Of a DNA stretch of 64,000 nucleotides, positions 23,915-33,311 are shown piece after piece. Under the pieces are notes generated by a model. It was given only the letters and a program-made list of their open reading frames with translations. It was not told the origin of the DNA and did not search any database. Made by a program: the position numbers and the translations under genes. Numbering within the stretch: position 1 is the stretch's first letter; each line of letters begins with the position of its first letter. Source of the stretch: Streptomyces regalis (GTDB lineage: Bacteria > Actinomycetota > Actinomycetes > Streptomycetales > Streptomycetaceae); the NCBI RefSeq assembly GCF_001509475.1, contig NZ_LLZG01000131.1:28326-92325 (forward strand). Direction: 5' to 3'.

Positions 23915-25303
23915 CTACTCGGCTGCCACGACGGTGACTTCGCCGATGCCGAGGGCCTCGACGGGCTCCCGGATCTCGGCCGCGTCGCCGACGAGGATCG
24001 TCACCAGACGGTCCACCGGGAAGGCGCTCACGGCCGCGGCGGTGGCCTCGACGGTGCCGGTCGCGGCGAGCCGCTGGTACAGCGTCGCCTGGTAGTCGTC
24101 GGGCAGGTGCTGCTCGACCTGGTCGGCCAGCGTGTTCGCCACGGAGGCGGCGGTCTCGTACTTCAGCGGCGCCACCCCGACGAGGTTCTGCACGGCGAAG
24201 TCACGCTCGGCGTCGGTGAGCCCCTCGCCGGCGACCCCGCGCAGGACCTTCCAGAGGTCGTCCAGAGCCGGACCGGTGTTCGGGGTGTCGACGGAGCCGC
24301 TGATGGCGAGCATGGCCGCGCCCGTGCCGTCCGGGGCGGAGCGCAGGACCTGCCCGAACGCGCGGACACCGTAGGTGTAGCCCTTCTCCTCGCGCAGGAC
24401 CTTGTCCAGGCGGGAGGTGAGGGTGCCGCCGAGGCAGTAGGTGCCGAGCACCTGCGCGGGCCACACGCGGTCGTGCCGGTCGGGGCCGATGCGGCCGATC
24501 AGCAGCTGCGTCTGGACGGCGCCGGGGCGGTCCACGATGACGACGCGCCCGGTGTCGTCCGCGGTCACCGGCGGGACCGGCCGGGGCTGGGCCGGGGAGC
24601 CGGTCCAGGCGCCCAGGGTGTCGCTCAGCAGGGCGTCGAGGTCGACTCCGGTGAGGTCGCCGACGACCACGACGGTGGAGGTGGCGGGGCGCACGTGCCG
24701 CTCGTAGAAGGCGCGGATGCCCGCGGAGTCGATGCCGGCGACCGTGTCCTCGGTGCCCTGGCGGGGGCGGGACATGCGCGAGGTGGCCGGGAACAGCTCC
24801 TTGGAGAGCTCCTTGGCGGCGCGGCGCGAGGGGTTGGCCAGCTCGTGCGGGATCTCGTCGAGCCGGTTGCGCACCAGGCGCTCGACCTCGGCGTCGTCGA
24901 ACGCGGGCGCCCTGAGGGCGTCGGCGAGCAGGCCGAGCGCCTTGGGCAGACGGGAGACCGGCACCTCGAGGCTGACCCGGACGCCGGGGTGGTCGGCGTA
25001 GGCGTCGAGCGTGGCGCCGCAGCGCTCCAGCTCGGCGGCGAACTCCTCGGCGGTGTGCTTGTCGGTGCCCTCGGAGAAGGCGCGCGCCATGATCGTGGCG
25101 ATGCCGTCGAGGCCCTTCGGCTCGGCGTCCAGGGGCGTGTCCAGGAGCACCTCGACGGCGATGACCTGCTGGCCGGGGCGGTGGCAGCGCAGGACCGTCA
25201 GGCCGTTGTCCAGCTTGCCGCGCTCGGGTGCCGGGAACGCCCAGGGCCGGGCCTGGCCGGCCTGGGGCTGCGGGTGGAACTCCATGCTGGCGAGCTCGGT
25301 CAC
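23915..25303 (-). CDS. M16-family peptidase-like protein, non-catalytic partner
   Basis: A 462-residue protein starting at the GTG at 25303, whose GTGA overlaps the stop of the upstream M16 gene by 4 bp. The M16 fold is clear: RGKLDNGLTVLRCHRPGQQVIAVEVLLDTP at the start, then a second half-domain with GRIGPDRHDRVWPAQVLGTYCLGGTLTSRLDKVLREEKGYTYGVRAFGQ. The zinc motif HxxEH of the first half is absent; the position reads GLDGIATIMARAFSEGT. That makes it the inactive, substrate-binding half of a heterodimeric processing-peptidase-like enzyme. The intact partner is the gene just upstream. No signal peptide is seen. Confidence 0.88.
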   Translation of the reverse strand: MTELASMEFHPQPQAGQARPWAFPAPERGKLDNGLTVLRCHRPGQQVIAVEVLLDTPLDAEPKGLDGIATIMARAFSEGTDKHTAEEFAAELERCGATLDAYADHPGVRVSLEVPVSRLPKALGLLADALRAPAFDDAEVERLVRNRLDEIPHELANPSRRAAKELSKELFPATSRMSRPRQGTEDTVAGIDSAGIRAFYERHVRPATSTVVVVGDLTGVDLDALLSDTLGAWTGSPAQPRPVPPVTADDTGRVVIVDRPGAVQTQLLIGRIGPDRHDRVWPAQVLGTYCLGGTLTSRLDKVLREEKGYTYGVRAFGQVLRSAPDGTGAAMLAISGSVDTPNTGPALDDLWKVLRGVAGEGLTDAERDFAVQNLVGVAPLKYETAASVANTLADQVEQHLPDDYQATLYQRLAATGTVEATAAAVSAFPVDRLVTILVGDAAEIREPVEALGIGEVTVVAAE

Positions 25304-26658
25304 TGCGCCGACTCCTCGTTCTCGTCGGTGGTCTCGGCGGCCTCGAGGTCGTCGGCCTCGGCTGCGGTCGGCTCGTACACGAGCACCGCGCGGTTGTCGG
25401 GGCGCAGGCGGGCCTCGGCGACCGCCTTGACCTCCTCGGCGGTGATGTCGAGGACGCGCTGTACGGCGGTGAAGGCGAGCTGCGGGTCGCCGAACAGGAC
25501 GGCGTACCGGCACAGTTCGTCGGCGCGGCCGGCGACGGTGCCGAGCCGGTCCAGCCACTCACGCTCCAGCTGGGCCTGGGCGCGCTCCATCTCCTCGGCG
25601 GTGGGGCCCTCCGTCGCGAAGCGGGCGAGCTCCTCGTCGACGGCCGTCTCGATGACGGGGACCTCGACGTCGCCGGAGGTCTTCACGTCCAGCCAGCCCA
25701 GGGAGGGCGCCCCGGCCAGGCGCAGCAGGCCGAAGCCGGCCGCCACGGCCGTACGGTCGCGGCGGACCAGGCGGTTGTAGAGACGGGAGGACTCGCCGCC
25801 GCCGAGGACGGTCAGCGCCAGGTCGGCCGCGTCGCACGCGCGCGTGCCGTCCGTCGGGAGCCGGTAGGCGGCCATCATCGCGCGCGCGGGGACGTTCTCC
25901 TCGACGACCTCGCGCAGCTGCTCTCCGATGATCTCGGGCAGCGAGCCGTCGCGCGGCTCGGGCTTGCCGTCGTGGGCCGGGATGGTGCCGAAGTACTTCT
26001 CGACCCAGGCGAGCGTCTGCTCCGGGTCGATGTCGCCGACGATCGACAGGACGGCGTTGTTGGGCGCGTAGTAGGTGCGGAAGAACGCGCGGGCGTCCTC
26101 CAGGCTGGCCGCGTCCAGGTCGGCCATCGAGCCGATCGGCGTGTGGTGGTACGGGTGTCCGTCCGGGTAGGACAGGGCGGTGAGCTTCTCGAAGGCGGTG
26201 CCGTACGGGACGTTGTCGTAGCGCTGGCGGCGCTCGTTCTTGACGACGTCGCGCTGGTTCTCCAGGCCCTCCTCGTCGAGCGCCACCAGGAGGCTGCCCA
26301 TGCGGTCGGCCTCCAGCCACAGCGCGAGCTCCAGCTGGTGGGCGGGCATGGTCTCGAAGTAGTTGGTGCGCTCGAAGCTGGTGGTGCCGTTCGGCGAGCC
26401 GCCCGCGCCCTGGACGAGCTCGAAGTGGCCCGTGCCCTTCACGCTCCCCGAGCCCTGGAACATCAGGTGCTCAAAGAGATGGGCGAGTCCGGTACGGCCC
26501 TTGACCTCGTGGCGGGAGCCGACGTCGTACCAGAGACAGACCGCGGCGACCGGCGTGAGGTGGTCCTCGGAGAGCACCACGCGCAGGCCGTTGGCCAGGC
26601 GGTGCTCCGTCGCGGTGAGGCCGCCGGATTGTGCCTCCGGTGTGGCCGTGTGACCCAT
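25300..26658 (-). CDS. M16-family zinc metallopeptidase, catalytic subunit
   Basis: A 452-residue insulinase/mitochondrial-processing-peptidase-like enzyme. ATG 26658 is chosen (GHTATPEAQ follows) over a GTG at 26685 because AAGGA stands within reach. The inverted zinc motif His60-x-x-Glu63-His64 occurs in GLAHLFEHLMFQGS; the distal Glu is in the NQRDVVKNERRQR helix. The second half has AFFRTYYAPNNAVLSIVGD and TVLGGGESSRLYNRLVRRDRTA. The coupled downstream gene encodes the inactive partner, so a heterodimer like bacterial YmxG/PqqF-type pairs is likely. Cytoplasmic by lack of a signal. The substrate is unknown. Confidence 0.9.
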   Translation of the reverse strand: MGHTATPEAQSGGLTATEHRLANGLRVVLSEDHLTPVAAVCLWYDVGSRHEVKGRTGLAHLFEHLMFQGSGSVKGTGHFELVQGAGGSPNGTTSFERTNYFETMPAHQLELALWLEADRMGSLLVALDEEGLENQRDVVKNERRQRYDNVPYGTAFEKLTALSYPDGHPYHHTPIGSMADLDAASLEDARAFFRTYYAPNNAVLSIVGDIDPEQTLAWVEKYFGTIPAHDGKPEPRDGSLPEIIGEQLREVVEENVPARAMMAAYRLPTDGTRACDAADLALTVLGGGESSRLYNRLVRRDRTAVAAGFGLLRLAGAPSLGWLDVKTSGDVEVPVIETAVDEELARFATEGPTAEEMERAQAQLEREWLDRLGTVAGRADELCRYAVLFGDPQLAFTAVQRVLDITAEEVKAVAEARLRPDNRAVLVYEPTAAEADDLEAAETTDENEESAQ

Positions 26659-27133
26659 GGGCAAGGTGTCCTTCCGGTCGTGCACTGCGTTGTGTCGAGC
26701 AGTTCGTGCTCAGTTCCTGCCACTGTATGCAGCGTCCGAAGGGTCGGCGAAGTTCCCGGTCGGAACGCCGCGTCCGTACGATGGTGAACACGAGCCGCGG
26801 ACGCCGAACAGGACCCGCTCGGGCACAGCTCGCCGTCCCCTCGCGCCCGCCTGCTGCCGCGCGGCCTCGGGCGGTGCCTGCCGATCACTCCGGCGAGTGA
26901 ACGGTGTCGCGGCGCGCGCTTGCCTTCGCGCAAACGCGGCCTCGACCAGGGCGGTTTGTACCACCTCCCGCCCCCCGGTCGCCGGGAGAGCCGGGCGTCG
27001 GCGACACTTCTCGGACGCCGGGCGGGAGCCCAACATCGGGTCCTGGTCGGTGGATGTCAGTGCCGCGGTCCACAATGGTCCGCGTCAGATCCCGCAAACG
27101 CTCGAGCGACGAGAACCAGAGGAGCCGGCAGCG
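26659..27133. other. Divergent intergenic region between the M16 operon and parC
   Basis: These 475 bp hold promoters for both directions. The parC ribosome site AGAGGAG lies at about 27117-27123. I see no palindrome or known operator that I would name, and the open frames here are by-products of high G+C. Confidence 0.4.
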
Positions 27134-29590
27134 ATGGCCCGCCGCAGCACGAAGACCCCGCCGCCCGACGACTCGTACGAGGAGAAGATCCTCGACATCG
27201 ACGTCGTCGACGAGATGCAGGGCTCCTTCCTCGAGTACGCATACTCGGTCATCTACTCGCGCGCCCTGCCGGACGCCCGCGACGGCCTCAAGCCGGTGCA
27301 CCGTCGCATCGTCTACCAGATGAACGAGATGGGCCTGCGCCCCGACCGCGGCTTTGTGAAGTGCGCCCGCGTCGTCGGCGAGGTCATGGGTAAGTTGCAC
27401 CCGCACGGCGACGCGTCCATCTACGACGCCCTCGTGCGCATGGCCCAGCCCTTCTCGATGCGCGTCCCGCTGGTCGACGGCCACGGCAACTTCGGCTCGC
27501 TGGGCAATGACGACCCGCCGGCCGCCATGCGGTACACCGAGTGCCGCGCCGCCGAGCCCGCGAGCCTGATGACGGAGTCCATCGACGAGGACACCGTCGA
27601 CTTCACCCCCAACTACGACGGCCAGGAGCAGGAGCCGGTGGCGCTGCCCGCCGCCTTCCCGAACCTCCTGGTGAACGGCTCGTCGGGCATCGCCGTCGGC
27701 ATGGCCACCAACATGCCGCCGCACAACCTCGCCGAGGTCATCACGGCCGCCCGCCACCTGATCCGCTACCCGAACGCGGATCTGGACGCCCTGATGAAGC
27801 ACGTCCCGGGCCCCGACCTGCCCACCGGCGGCCGTATCGTCGGCCTCTCCGGCATCCGGGACGCCTACGAGACGGGCCGGGGCACGTTCAAGATCCGCGC
27901 CACAGTGTCGGTGGAGACCGTGACGGCGCGCCGCAAGGGCCTCGTCATCACCGAGCTGCCCTTCGCGGTCGGCCCGGAGAAGGTGATCGCCAAGATCAAG
28001 GACCTGGTCGGCTCCAAGAAGATCCAGGGCATCGCCGACGTCAAGGACCTCACCGACCGCGCACACGGCCTGCGCCTGGTCATCGAGATCAAGAACGGCT
28101 TCGTGCCCGAGGCGGTCCTGGAGCAGCTCTACAAGCTGACGCCGATGGAGGAGTCCTTCGGCATCAATAACGTCGCGCTGGTCGACGGCCAGCCCCTCAC
28201 CCTGGGCCTCAAGGAGCTCCTGGAGGTCTACCTCGACCACCGCTTCGAGGTCGTACGGCGCCGCAGCGAGTTCCGCCGCGGCAAGAAGCGCGATCGACTG
28301 CACCTGGTCGAGGGTCTGCTCACGGCGCTGCTGGACATCGACGAGGTCATCCGGCTGATCCGGTCCAGCGACAACTCCGCGCAGGCCAAGGAGCGCCTGA
28401 TGGAGCGCTTCTCGCTGAGCGAGGTCCAGACGCAGTACATCCTGGACACCCCGCTGCGCCGCCTCACCAGGTTCGACCGTATCGAGCTGGAGGCGGAGAA
28501 GGACAAGCTCAACGCGGAGATCGCGGAGCTGACCCGGATCCTCGACTCGGACGCGGAGCTGCGCAAGCTGGTCTCCGCCGAACTGGCCGCGGTGGCCAAG
28601 AAGTTCGGCACCGAACGGCGTACGGTCCTGCTGGAGTCGGCGGGCACCCAGGTCTCGGCGGTGCCGCTTCAGGTGGCGGACGACCCGTGCCGGGTGCTGC
28701 TGTCCTCGACGGGACTGCTGGCCCGTACGGCGAACGGCGACCCCTTCGCGGAGGACGGCGACGCGAAGCGCTCCAAGCACGACGTGATCATCTCGGCGGT
28801 GCCGGCCACGGCCCGCGGCGAGGTGGGCGCGGTGACGTCCACGGGCCGTCTGCTGCGCATCAACGTCATCGACCTGCCCCAGCTGCCGGAGACGGCGGCG
28901 AGGCCGAACCTCGCGGGCGGCGCGCCGCTGTCGGAGTTCGTGTCCCTGGAGGGCGACGAGACCCTGGTCTGCCTGACCACGCTCGACGAGTCGTCCCCGG
29001 GCCTGGCGCTCGGCACGGAACAGGGCGTCGTCAAGCGCGTGGTGCCCGACTATCCGACCAACAAGGACGAGTTGGAGGTCATCACCCTCAAGGAGGGCGA
29101 CCGGATCGTCGGCGCGGTCGAGCTGCGCACCGGAGAGGAGGACCTGGTCTTCATCACGGACGACGCGCAGCTACTGCGTTACCAGGCCTCGCAGGTCCGC
29201 CCGCAGGGCCGGGCCGCCGGCGGCATGGCGGGCATCAAGCTCACGGAGGGCGCGAAGGTCATCTCCTTCACGGCGGTGGACCCGGCGGTCGACGCGGTCG
29301 TCTTCACGGTCGCGGGCTCGCGCGGCACGCTGGACGACTCGGTCCAGACGACGGCCAAGCTCACCCCGTTCGACCAGTACCCCCGCAAGGGCCGCGCCAC
29401 CGGCGGCGTCCGCTGCCAGCGGTTCCTGAAGGGCGAGGACTGCCTGTCCGTGGCCTGGGCGGGCGCCGCCCCGGCACGGGCCGCGCAGAAGAACGGCACT
29501 CCGGCCGACCTCCCGGAGATGGACCCGCGCCGCGACGGCTCGGGGGTGTCACTGCCGAAGACGGTGGCGGTGGTGGCCGGTCCGGTCTAG
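27134..29590 (+). CDS. parC: DNA topoisomerase IV subunit A
   Basis: Breaks and rejoins DNA to separate linked daughter chromosomes, working with ParE. It has 818 residues from ATG 27134. The breakage-reunion domain starts [26 protein letters not shown]; the winged helix contains [22 protein letters not shown] and the catalytic Tyr134 in AAMRYTECR. After a coiled coil (about 420-480) the C-terminal beta-pinwheel runs from about 510 to 800. I call it ParC rather than GyrA because the full GyrA box QRRGGKG is missing, the parE-like gene is 11 kb away, and Streptomyces gyrA sits near oriC. The residue equivalent to E. coli ParC Ser80 is Ala94. Its stop overlaps the stop of the CobW gene. Confidence 0.93.
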   Translation: MARRSTKTPPPDDSYEEKILDIDVVDEMQGSFLEYAYSVIYSRALPDARDGLKPVHRRIVYQMNEMGLRPDRGFVKCARVVGEVMGKLHPHGDASIYDALVRMAQPFSMRVPLVDGHGNFGSLGNDDPPAAMRYTECRAAEPASLMTESIDEDTVDFTPNYDGQEQEPVALPAAFPNLLVNGSSGIAVGMATNMPPHNLAEVITAARHLIRYPNADLDALMKHVPGPDLPTGGRIVGLSGIRDAYETGRGTFKIRATVSVETVTARRKGLVITELPFAVGPEKVIAKIKDLVGSKKIQGIADVKDLTDRAHGLRLVIEIKNGFVPEAVLEQLYKLTPMEESFGINNVALVDGQPLTLGLKELLEVYLDHRFEVVRRRSEFRRGKKRDRLHLVEGLLTALLDIDEVIRLIRSSDNSAQAKERLMERFSLSEVQTQYILDTPLRRLTRFDRIELEAEKDKLNAEIAELTRILDSDAELRKLVSAELAAVAKKFGTERRTVLLESAGTQVSAVPLQVADDPCRVLLSSTGLLARTANGDPFAEDGDAKRSKHDVIISAVPATARGEVGAVTSTGRLLRINVIDLPQLPETAARPNLAGGAPLSEFVSLEGDETLVCLTTLDESSPGLALGTEQGVVKRVVPDYPTNKDELEVITLKEGDRIVGAVELRTGEEDLVFITDDAQLLRYQASQVRPQGRAAGGMAGIKLTEGAKVISFTAVDPAVDAVVFTVAGSRGTLDDSVQTTAKLTPFDQYPRKGRATGGVRCQRFLKGEDCLSVAWAGAAPARAAQKNGTPADLPEMDPRRDGSGVSLPKTVAVVAGPV

Positions 29591-30642
29591 GCCTCCTGGA
29601 AGGCCTCTTCCTCCGGGTCCTGTACGTAGCGCAGAACGCCCCACATGCCGTGCTCGTCGGCGTGTGGGGCGTCGCTCTTGCACGACTCAAGTTCCTTGGC
29701 CAGGGACGCGGCATCGAGGCCGGAGCCGATGAGGACGAGCTGGGTCAGGCGCGCGGCCCCGGCGGTCCACGGCTCCGGGTAGAAGCGCAGGAACCGCCCG
29801 ACGGCGTGCACGGCGTAGCGGTTCGCGGCGTCGTACGGGCCGAAGTCGACGTACCCCTTGATCCGGTACAGCCCCTCCGGCCTGCTGTCCAGGAACCCCA
29901 TCAACCGGCGCGGGTCGAGGGGGACTTCGGAGACGAGGGACATGCTGTCGTAGCCGGCGTGCAGGTGGTCGCTGTGATCCTCCTCCTGCTCGTGCAGGTC
30001 GTCGAAGGACAGCTGCCCGATGCGCTCCTCGCTGGGCCTGCAGTCGAAAAGGAACTCGGGGTCGATACGGCCGTAGGTGGCCGGGACGACGGCGGCGCGG
30101 TCGGTGAGGTCGCGGACCAGTCCGAGGACGCGCTCACCGTCCGCCGCCCGGTCGAGCTTGTTGACCACGACGAGGTCGGCGAGAGCGAGGTGCCGGTCGA
30201 TCTCGGGGTGCTTCGCGCGGGTGTCGTCGAACTCGGTGGCGTCGACGACCTCGACGAGCCCGCCGTACACGATGCCCGGATGTTCACTGGCGAGCACCAT
30301 GCGCACCAGCTCCTGGGGCTCGGCGAGCCCGCTGGCCTCGATGACGATGACGTCGATGCCGGTGGACGGCCGGGCGAGCCGCTCCAGGTAGACGTCCAGC
30401 TCACTGGCGTCGACCGCACAGCACAGACAGCCGTTGCCGAGGGAGACGGTGGAGTCGCCGAGCGCGCCTGCGACGGCCATGGCGTCGATCTCGATGGCGC
30501 CGAAGTCGTTGACGAGGGCGCCGATGCGGGTGCCGCCGCTGCGGTGGAGGAGGTGGTTGAGCAGTGTCGTCTTGCCGGAACCGAGGAATCCGGCGAGTAC
30601 GACGACCGGAATCTGCTGCGGACCGGGGCTCGGCTGACTCAA
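29587..30642 (-). CDS. CobW/COG0523-family metal-handling GTPase
   Basis: G3E GTPase that in this family delivers metals (zinc, cobalt or iron) to enzymes. It has 351 residues from TTG 30642, chosen because GAGAAAGG lies upstream; the in-frame ATG at 30693 has no site. It has Walker A GFLGSGKTTL (18-27), ALVNDFG, the metal-binding CXCC in GNGCLCCAV (72-75), VIVIEASGLAEP (Walker B), and VVNKLD. A linker rich in His, Glu and Asp (HEQEEDHSDHLHAGYDS, about 225-245) could hold metal. The CobW C-terminal domain follows with LYRIKGYVDF and RFLRFYPEPW. It converges on parC with 3 bp of overlap between the stops (CTAG). I see no Zur box upstream. Confidence 0.88.
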   Translation of the reverse strand: MSQPSPGPQQIPVVVLAGFLGSGKTTLLNHLLHRSGGTRIGALVNDFGAIEIDAMAVAGALGDSTVSLGNGCLCCAVDASELDVYLERLARPSTGIDVIVIEASGLAEPQELVRMVLASEHPGIVYGGLVEVVDATEFDDTRAKHPEIDRHLALADLVVVNKLDRAADGERVLGLVRDLTDRAAVVPATYGRIDPEFLFDCRPSEERIGQLSFDDLHEQEEDHSDHLHAGYDSMSLVSEVPLDPRRLMGFLDSRPEGLYRIKGYVDFGPYDAANRYAVHAVGRFLRFYPEPWTAGAARLTQLVLIGSGLDAASLAKELESCKSDAPHADEHGMWGVLRYVQDPEEEAFQEA

Positions 30643-30964
30643 CGTGCGACCTTTCTCACGCCGACGGGTGCACCGGCTCGCGGGGCGGCGCACGTACGAG
30701 GATTGAATGCCGACCCAGGATACGAGCCGGAAGAAACACCGCGAAGTGAACGATTGTTAGCAGCACTTGCCGGGCAGACGTTGGGCAAGACGCCGGAGTG
30801 TGCGACCCTCGCTTCCCTCCGTGCGCCTCCTCTCCGCCTCCCCGCCGATCAGAGCCGCTCGGCACTCTGGGAGACGGCAAGCGCCGCCCACCGCTCGCCG
30901 GTCCCCTCCAGTCGACCCGCACCCCGACGACCGGCGGACGGCCGCCTGATCGGGGGTAGTTGAC
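30643..30964. other. Non-coding gap before the DUF6082 pseudogene
   Basis: Nothing convincing was found in these 322 bp: no ribosome-site-backed frame and no clear operator. The CobW promoter must lie here on the minus strand. GGGGGTAG just before 30965 could serve the next gene. Confidence 0.4.
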
Positions 30965-31516
30965 ATGGCCACACGGAAATACTCTGCGGGGAGGCTGGCA
31001 TCCGCCGCGCTCACTCTTCTCGCTGCCACCGCGAGCGCAGCGATGGCAGCGAGACAACGGCGGTCGCAGGAAGCACATCTGCAGGAGAGGCAGCTGGAAC
31101 TCGAGGAGTTGGCAATCCGCCGCAAGGCCTTGGCGCATCAGCAGCGCATGCAGTGGGAGCTGCTGGCCAGGGCGATCGACGATCCCTCCCTCGCCGCGGT
31201 GATCGACACCTACGACAAGAGCATCCCGGCGGAGCGGCGCCGCCAGTTCTTCTACGCCAACGCCTAGTACGTCCACCTGTTCCACCTCTACCGGGCCGGG
31301 ATCCTGGACCGGGAGGAGCTGTACCGGCATCTGCGGGAGTTCTTCCAGAGCCCGATCTTCCGTGAGTACTGGGAGGCGTCGCAGCACATGCGCAGCTCCC
31401 TGAACGAAGCATCCGAAGAAGCCCAGCTGGGGCACATGGTTGACGGTCTCGTCAGGGACCTCGACGAAGCCGACACGGACGAGTGGTGGGTCGTCGGCGA
31501 TCCGCCGACCGACTGA
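30965..31516 (+). pseudogene. DUF6082-family protein interrupted by one amber codon
   Basis: The frame is open from ATG 30965 to TGA at 31514-31516, except for a single TAG at 31265-31267. Translation through it would give 183 residues. The first part has a short hydrophobic segment (SAALTLLAATASAAMA, about 12-27) and a long charged helix (LQERQLELEELAIRRKALAHQQRMQWELLARAIDD). The break is RQFFYANA-stop-YVHLFHLYRAGIL, exactly where DUF6082 homologues carry Trp (YANAWYVHL as I remember). The second part, EELYRHLREFFQSPIFREYWEA, is the conserved end of the domain. One G-to-A change (TGG to TAG) explains it. If real, it yields a 100-residue truncated protein; a sequencing error is possible. Confidence 0.78.
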
Positions 31517-31616
31517 CCGGGTGACTTTTTCCCCATCCAGCCACAGGGGAATCAGAAACCCCAGTAATCTGCTCCCCACTACAATGCCAGCCCTTTGCTC
31601 GTAAGGACCGGAACCT

Positions 31617-31853
31617 TTGAAGATCGTGCGCCGCATCGGTGTGCCTCCAAGCGCCCGTGGCAGTAACTCAGGAGCTACCTGCCCGGACGTGTTCGAACTC
31701 AGCGACGGCAACTTCGCTGTCATCGGCACCGAGGCCACCGAGGCGCTTGACCCGGAACTGCCCGCCGATGCCGCCCGCGCCGACTACGAGCGCATCGTCA
31801 TCGTCAGCCGGGAGACTCTCATCCGCGCCAAGGCAGACATCCCCGACGCCTGA
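31617..31853 (+). CDS. Small conserved hypothetical (78 aa)
   Basis: The start is TTG 31617, nine bases after AAGGA. The product, MKIVRRIGVPPSARGSNSGATCPDVFELSDGNF and onward, continues with FAVIGTEATEALDPELPADAARADYERIVIVSRETLIRAKADI. It is soluble, with a single Cys. I recognise similar small acidic proteins in many Streptomyces genomes, often near signalling or DUF6082 genes, but know of no function. Whether it was once co-expressed with the broken DUF6082 gene 100 bp upstream is inference from spacing only. Confidence 0.7.
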   Translation: MKIVRRIGVPPSARGSNSGATCPDVFELSDGNFAVIGTEATEALDPELPADAARADYERIVIVSRETLIRAKADIPDA

Positions 31854-32036
31854 GACCACCGCACGAGCACGCGTCCACCCCAGACCCGTACCGTCACACT
31901 CCCCGGCCGCGCGCAACCGTTGTGCGAGCCGGGCAAGCGACCCGGCGAGCAGCCGGCACCCCGTCACTGCTCGATCTCCACCCGATGAGGCCTGGCGCCA
32001 GAACGGCACCAGGCCACACGTATGTCAGGGCCTGCG

Positions 32037-33203
32037 TCAGGCAGCCGTCGGCACCTTCACCGGCGCCCCCGGCCCCACATACCGTGCCGCCGGCCTGATG
32101 ATCTTCGAGTCCTGCGCCTGTTCCAGGATATTGGCGCTCCAGCCCACCACCCGCGCTGCGGCGAACGTCGGCGTGAACATCTCCCGCGGCAGACCACACA
32201 GCTCCATGACCACGCCGGCGTAGAACTCGACGTTCGTGTGCAGTTCGCGCCCCGGCTTCAGCTCGGCGAGGATGGCCTCCACGCGGCGTTCGACCTCTAC
32301 GGCGAACTCGACGCGCGGGCCGCCGAACCGCTCGGCGAGTTCGCGGAGCATCCGGGAGCGTGGGTCCTCGGTGCGGTAGACCGGGTGACCGAAGCCCATG
32401 ATGCGGTCGCCGGCTAGGACGCGTTCACGGATCCAGGAGTCGATGCGGTCGGGGGTACCGATCGCATCCAGCGTGTCCAGGGCACGACTGGGCGCACCAC
32501 CGTGCAGCGGGCCGGACAGCGCACCCACGGCTCCGACGAGGCAGGCCGCGACGTCCGCGCCGGTGGAGGTGATGACGCGAGCCGTGAAGGTTGACGCATT
32601 GAATCCATGATCAATGGTTGAGATCAAGTATTGCTCGATCGCCCGCGTGCGCGCCGGATCCGGCTCGGATCCCGTCAACATGTACAGGTAGTTCGCCGCG
32701 TACGACAGATCCTCACGCGGCTCAACAGGATCAAGTCCCCTGTCCAGCCGGTGCAGTGCGGTGAGCAGCGTGGGTACGACCGCGGCTGCGACGAGACCGT
32801 CCCGGCGCCGCTGGTCGGCCTCGATGTCGTACACCGGCCGGAAGTCTTTCGCCGCGCCGAGCAGGGACAACGCGGTGCGCAGACCGGCCAGCGGGCCGGA
32901 CCGTCCGCTTGCCGCCGCGATCGCGGGCAGGGCCGCCCGCACCTCGTCGGGCAACCGCCGCAGCGCGGCGGTCTCGGCGGCGAAGGCGGCGGCGCGTTCG
33001 GCGTCCGGCAGTTCACCGTGGACCAGGAGATGCCAGACGTCCTCGAAGCGGCGGGTCTGCGCGAGTTCGACGGCCGAGTACTGGCGGTAGTGGTAAAAGC
33101 CCTCGAGCCCACGAACGTCACCGATCTCGGTGTCGGTGACGACGACGCCCGCGAGCCCACGTGGCACATCGACGAGCGCAGTTGCTGACCTGTTGACGGA
33201 CAT
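32037..33203 (-). CDS. Citrate-synthase-family protein (catalytic Asp replaced by Glu)
   Basis: A 388-residue citrate/2-methylcitrate-synthase fold, expected to condense an acyl-CoA with oxaloacetate or a relative. ATG 33203 has GGGAGG upstream. It has the substrate-binding DHGFNASTFTARV, the first catalytic His234 in GPLHGGAP and His273 in GFGHPVYRTEDPR. The usual catalytic Asp of NVDFYSG is Glu326 here (NVEFYAGVVM). CoA-binding ARVVGWSANILEQ and RPAARYVGP finish the domain. A Glu at this place is unusual among citrate synthases that I know, but may be a subfamily trait. It is divergent from a helix-turn-helix citrate-synthase homologue across a 108-bp operator-rich spacer, suggesting joint regulation. 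Confidence 0.85.
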   Translation of the reverse strand: MSVNRSATALVDVPRGLAGVVVTDTEIGDVRGLEGFYHYRQYSAVELAQTRRFEDVWHLLVHGELPDAERAAAFAAETAALRRLPDEVRAALPAIAAASGRSGPLAGLRTALSLLGAAKDFRPVYDIEADQRRRDGLVAAAVVPTLLTALHRLDRGLDPVEPREDLSYAANYLYMLTGSEPDPARTRAIEQYLISTIDHGFNASTFTARVITSTGADVAACLVGAVGALSGPLHGGAPSRALDTLDAIGTPDRIDSWIRERVLAGDRIMGFGHPVYRTEDPRSRMLRELAERFGGPRVEFAVEVERRVEAILAELKPGRELHTNVEFYAGVVMELCGLPREMFTPTFAAARVVGWSANILEQAQDSKIIRPAARYVGPGAPVKVPTAA

Positions 33204-33218
33204 GATTCCTCCCTGGAC

Positions 33219-33290
33219 TTGATTTGACTGTCCATGATTGACTATTTCTCTGTCAATATTGACTGAATCAATGTTGCGATCAATGTGCAG
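33219..33290. promoter_or_regulatory. AT-rich operator cluster between the two citrate-synthase-fold genes
   Basis: The spacer is markedly AT-rich against its surroundings and full of related short repeats. TTGACT(G/A) occurs at 33224, 33238 and 33259. There is a perfect 12-bp palindrome GTCAATATTGAC at 33252-33263, an inverted repeat ATTGAC (33237-33242) / GTCAAT (33252-33257), and two direct copies of ATCAATGT at 33267-33274 and 33279-33286. This is the expected look of an operator for a dimeric regulator that controls both divergent genes. The HTH protein encoded alongside is the obvious candidate, by inference. Confidence 0.7.
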
Positions 33291-33311
33291 CACCCTGGAT
33301 ACGGTGACCCC

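Noticed and set aside
27134..29590. gyrA instead of parC
   Set aside because: It lacks the GyrA box, its partner parE lies within the same block near hrdB, and Streptomyces gyrA is located at oriC with gyrB.
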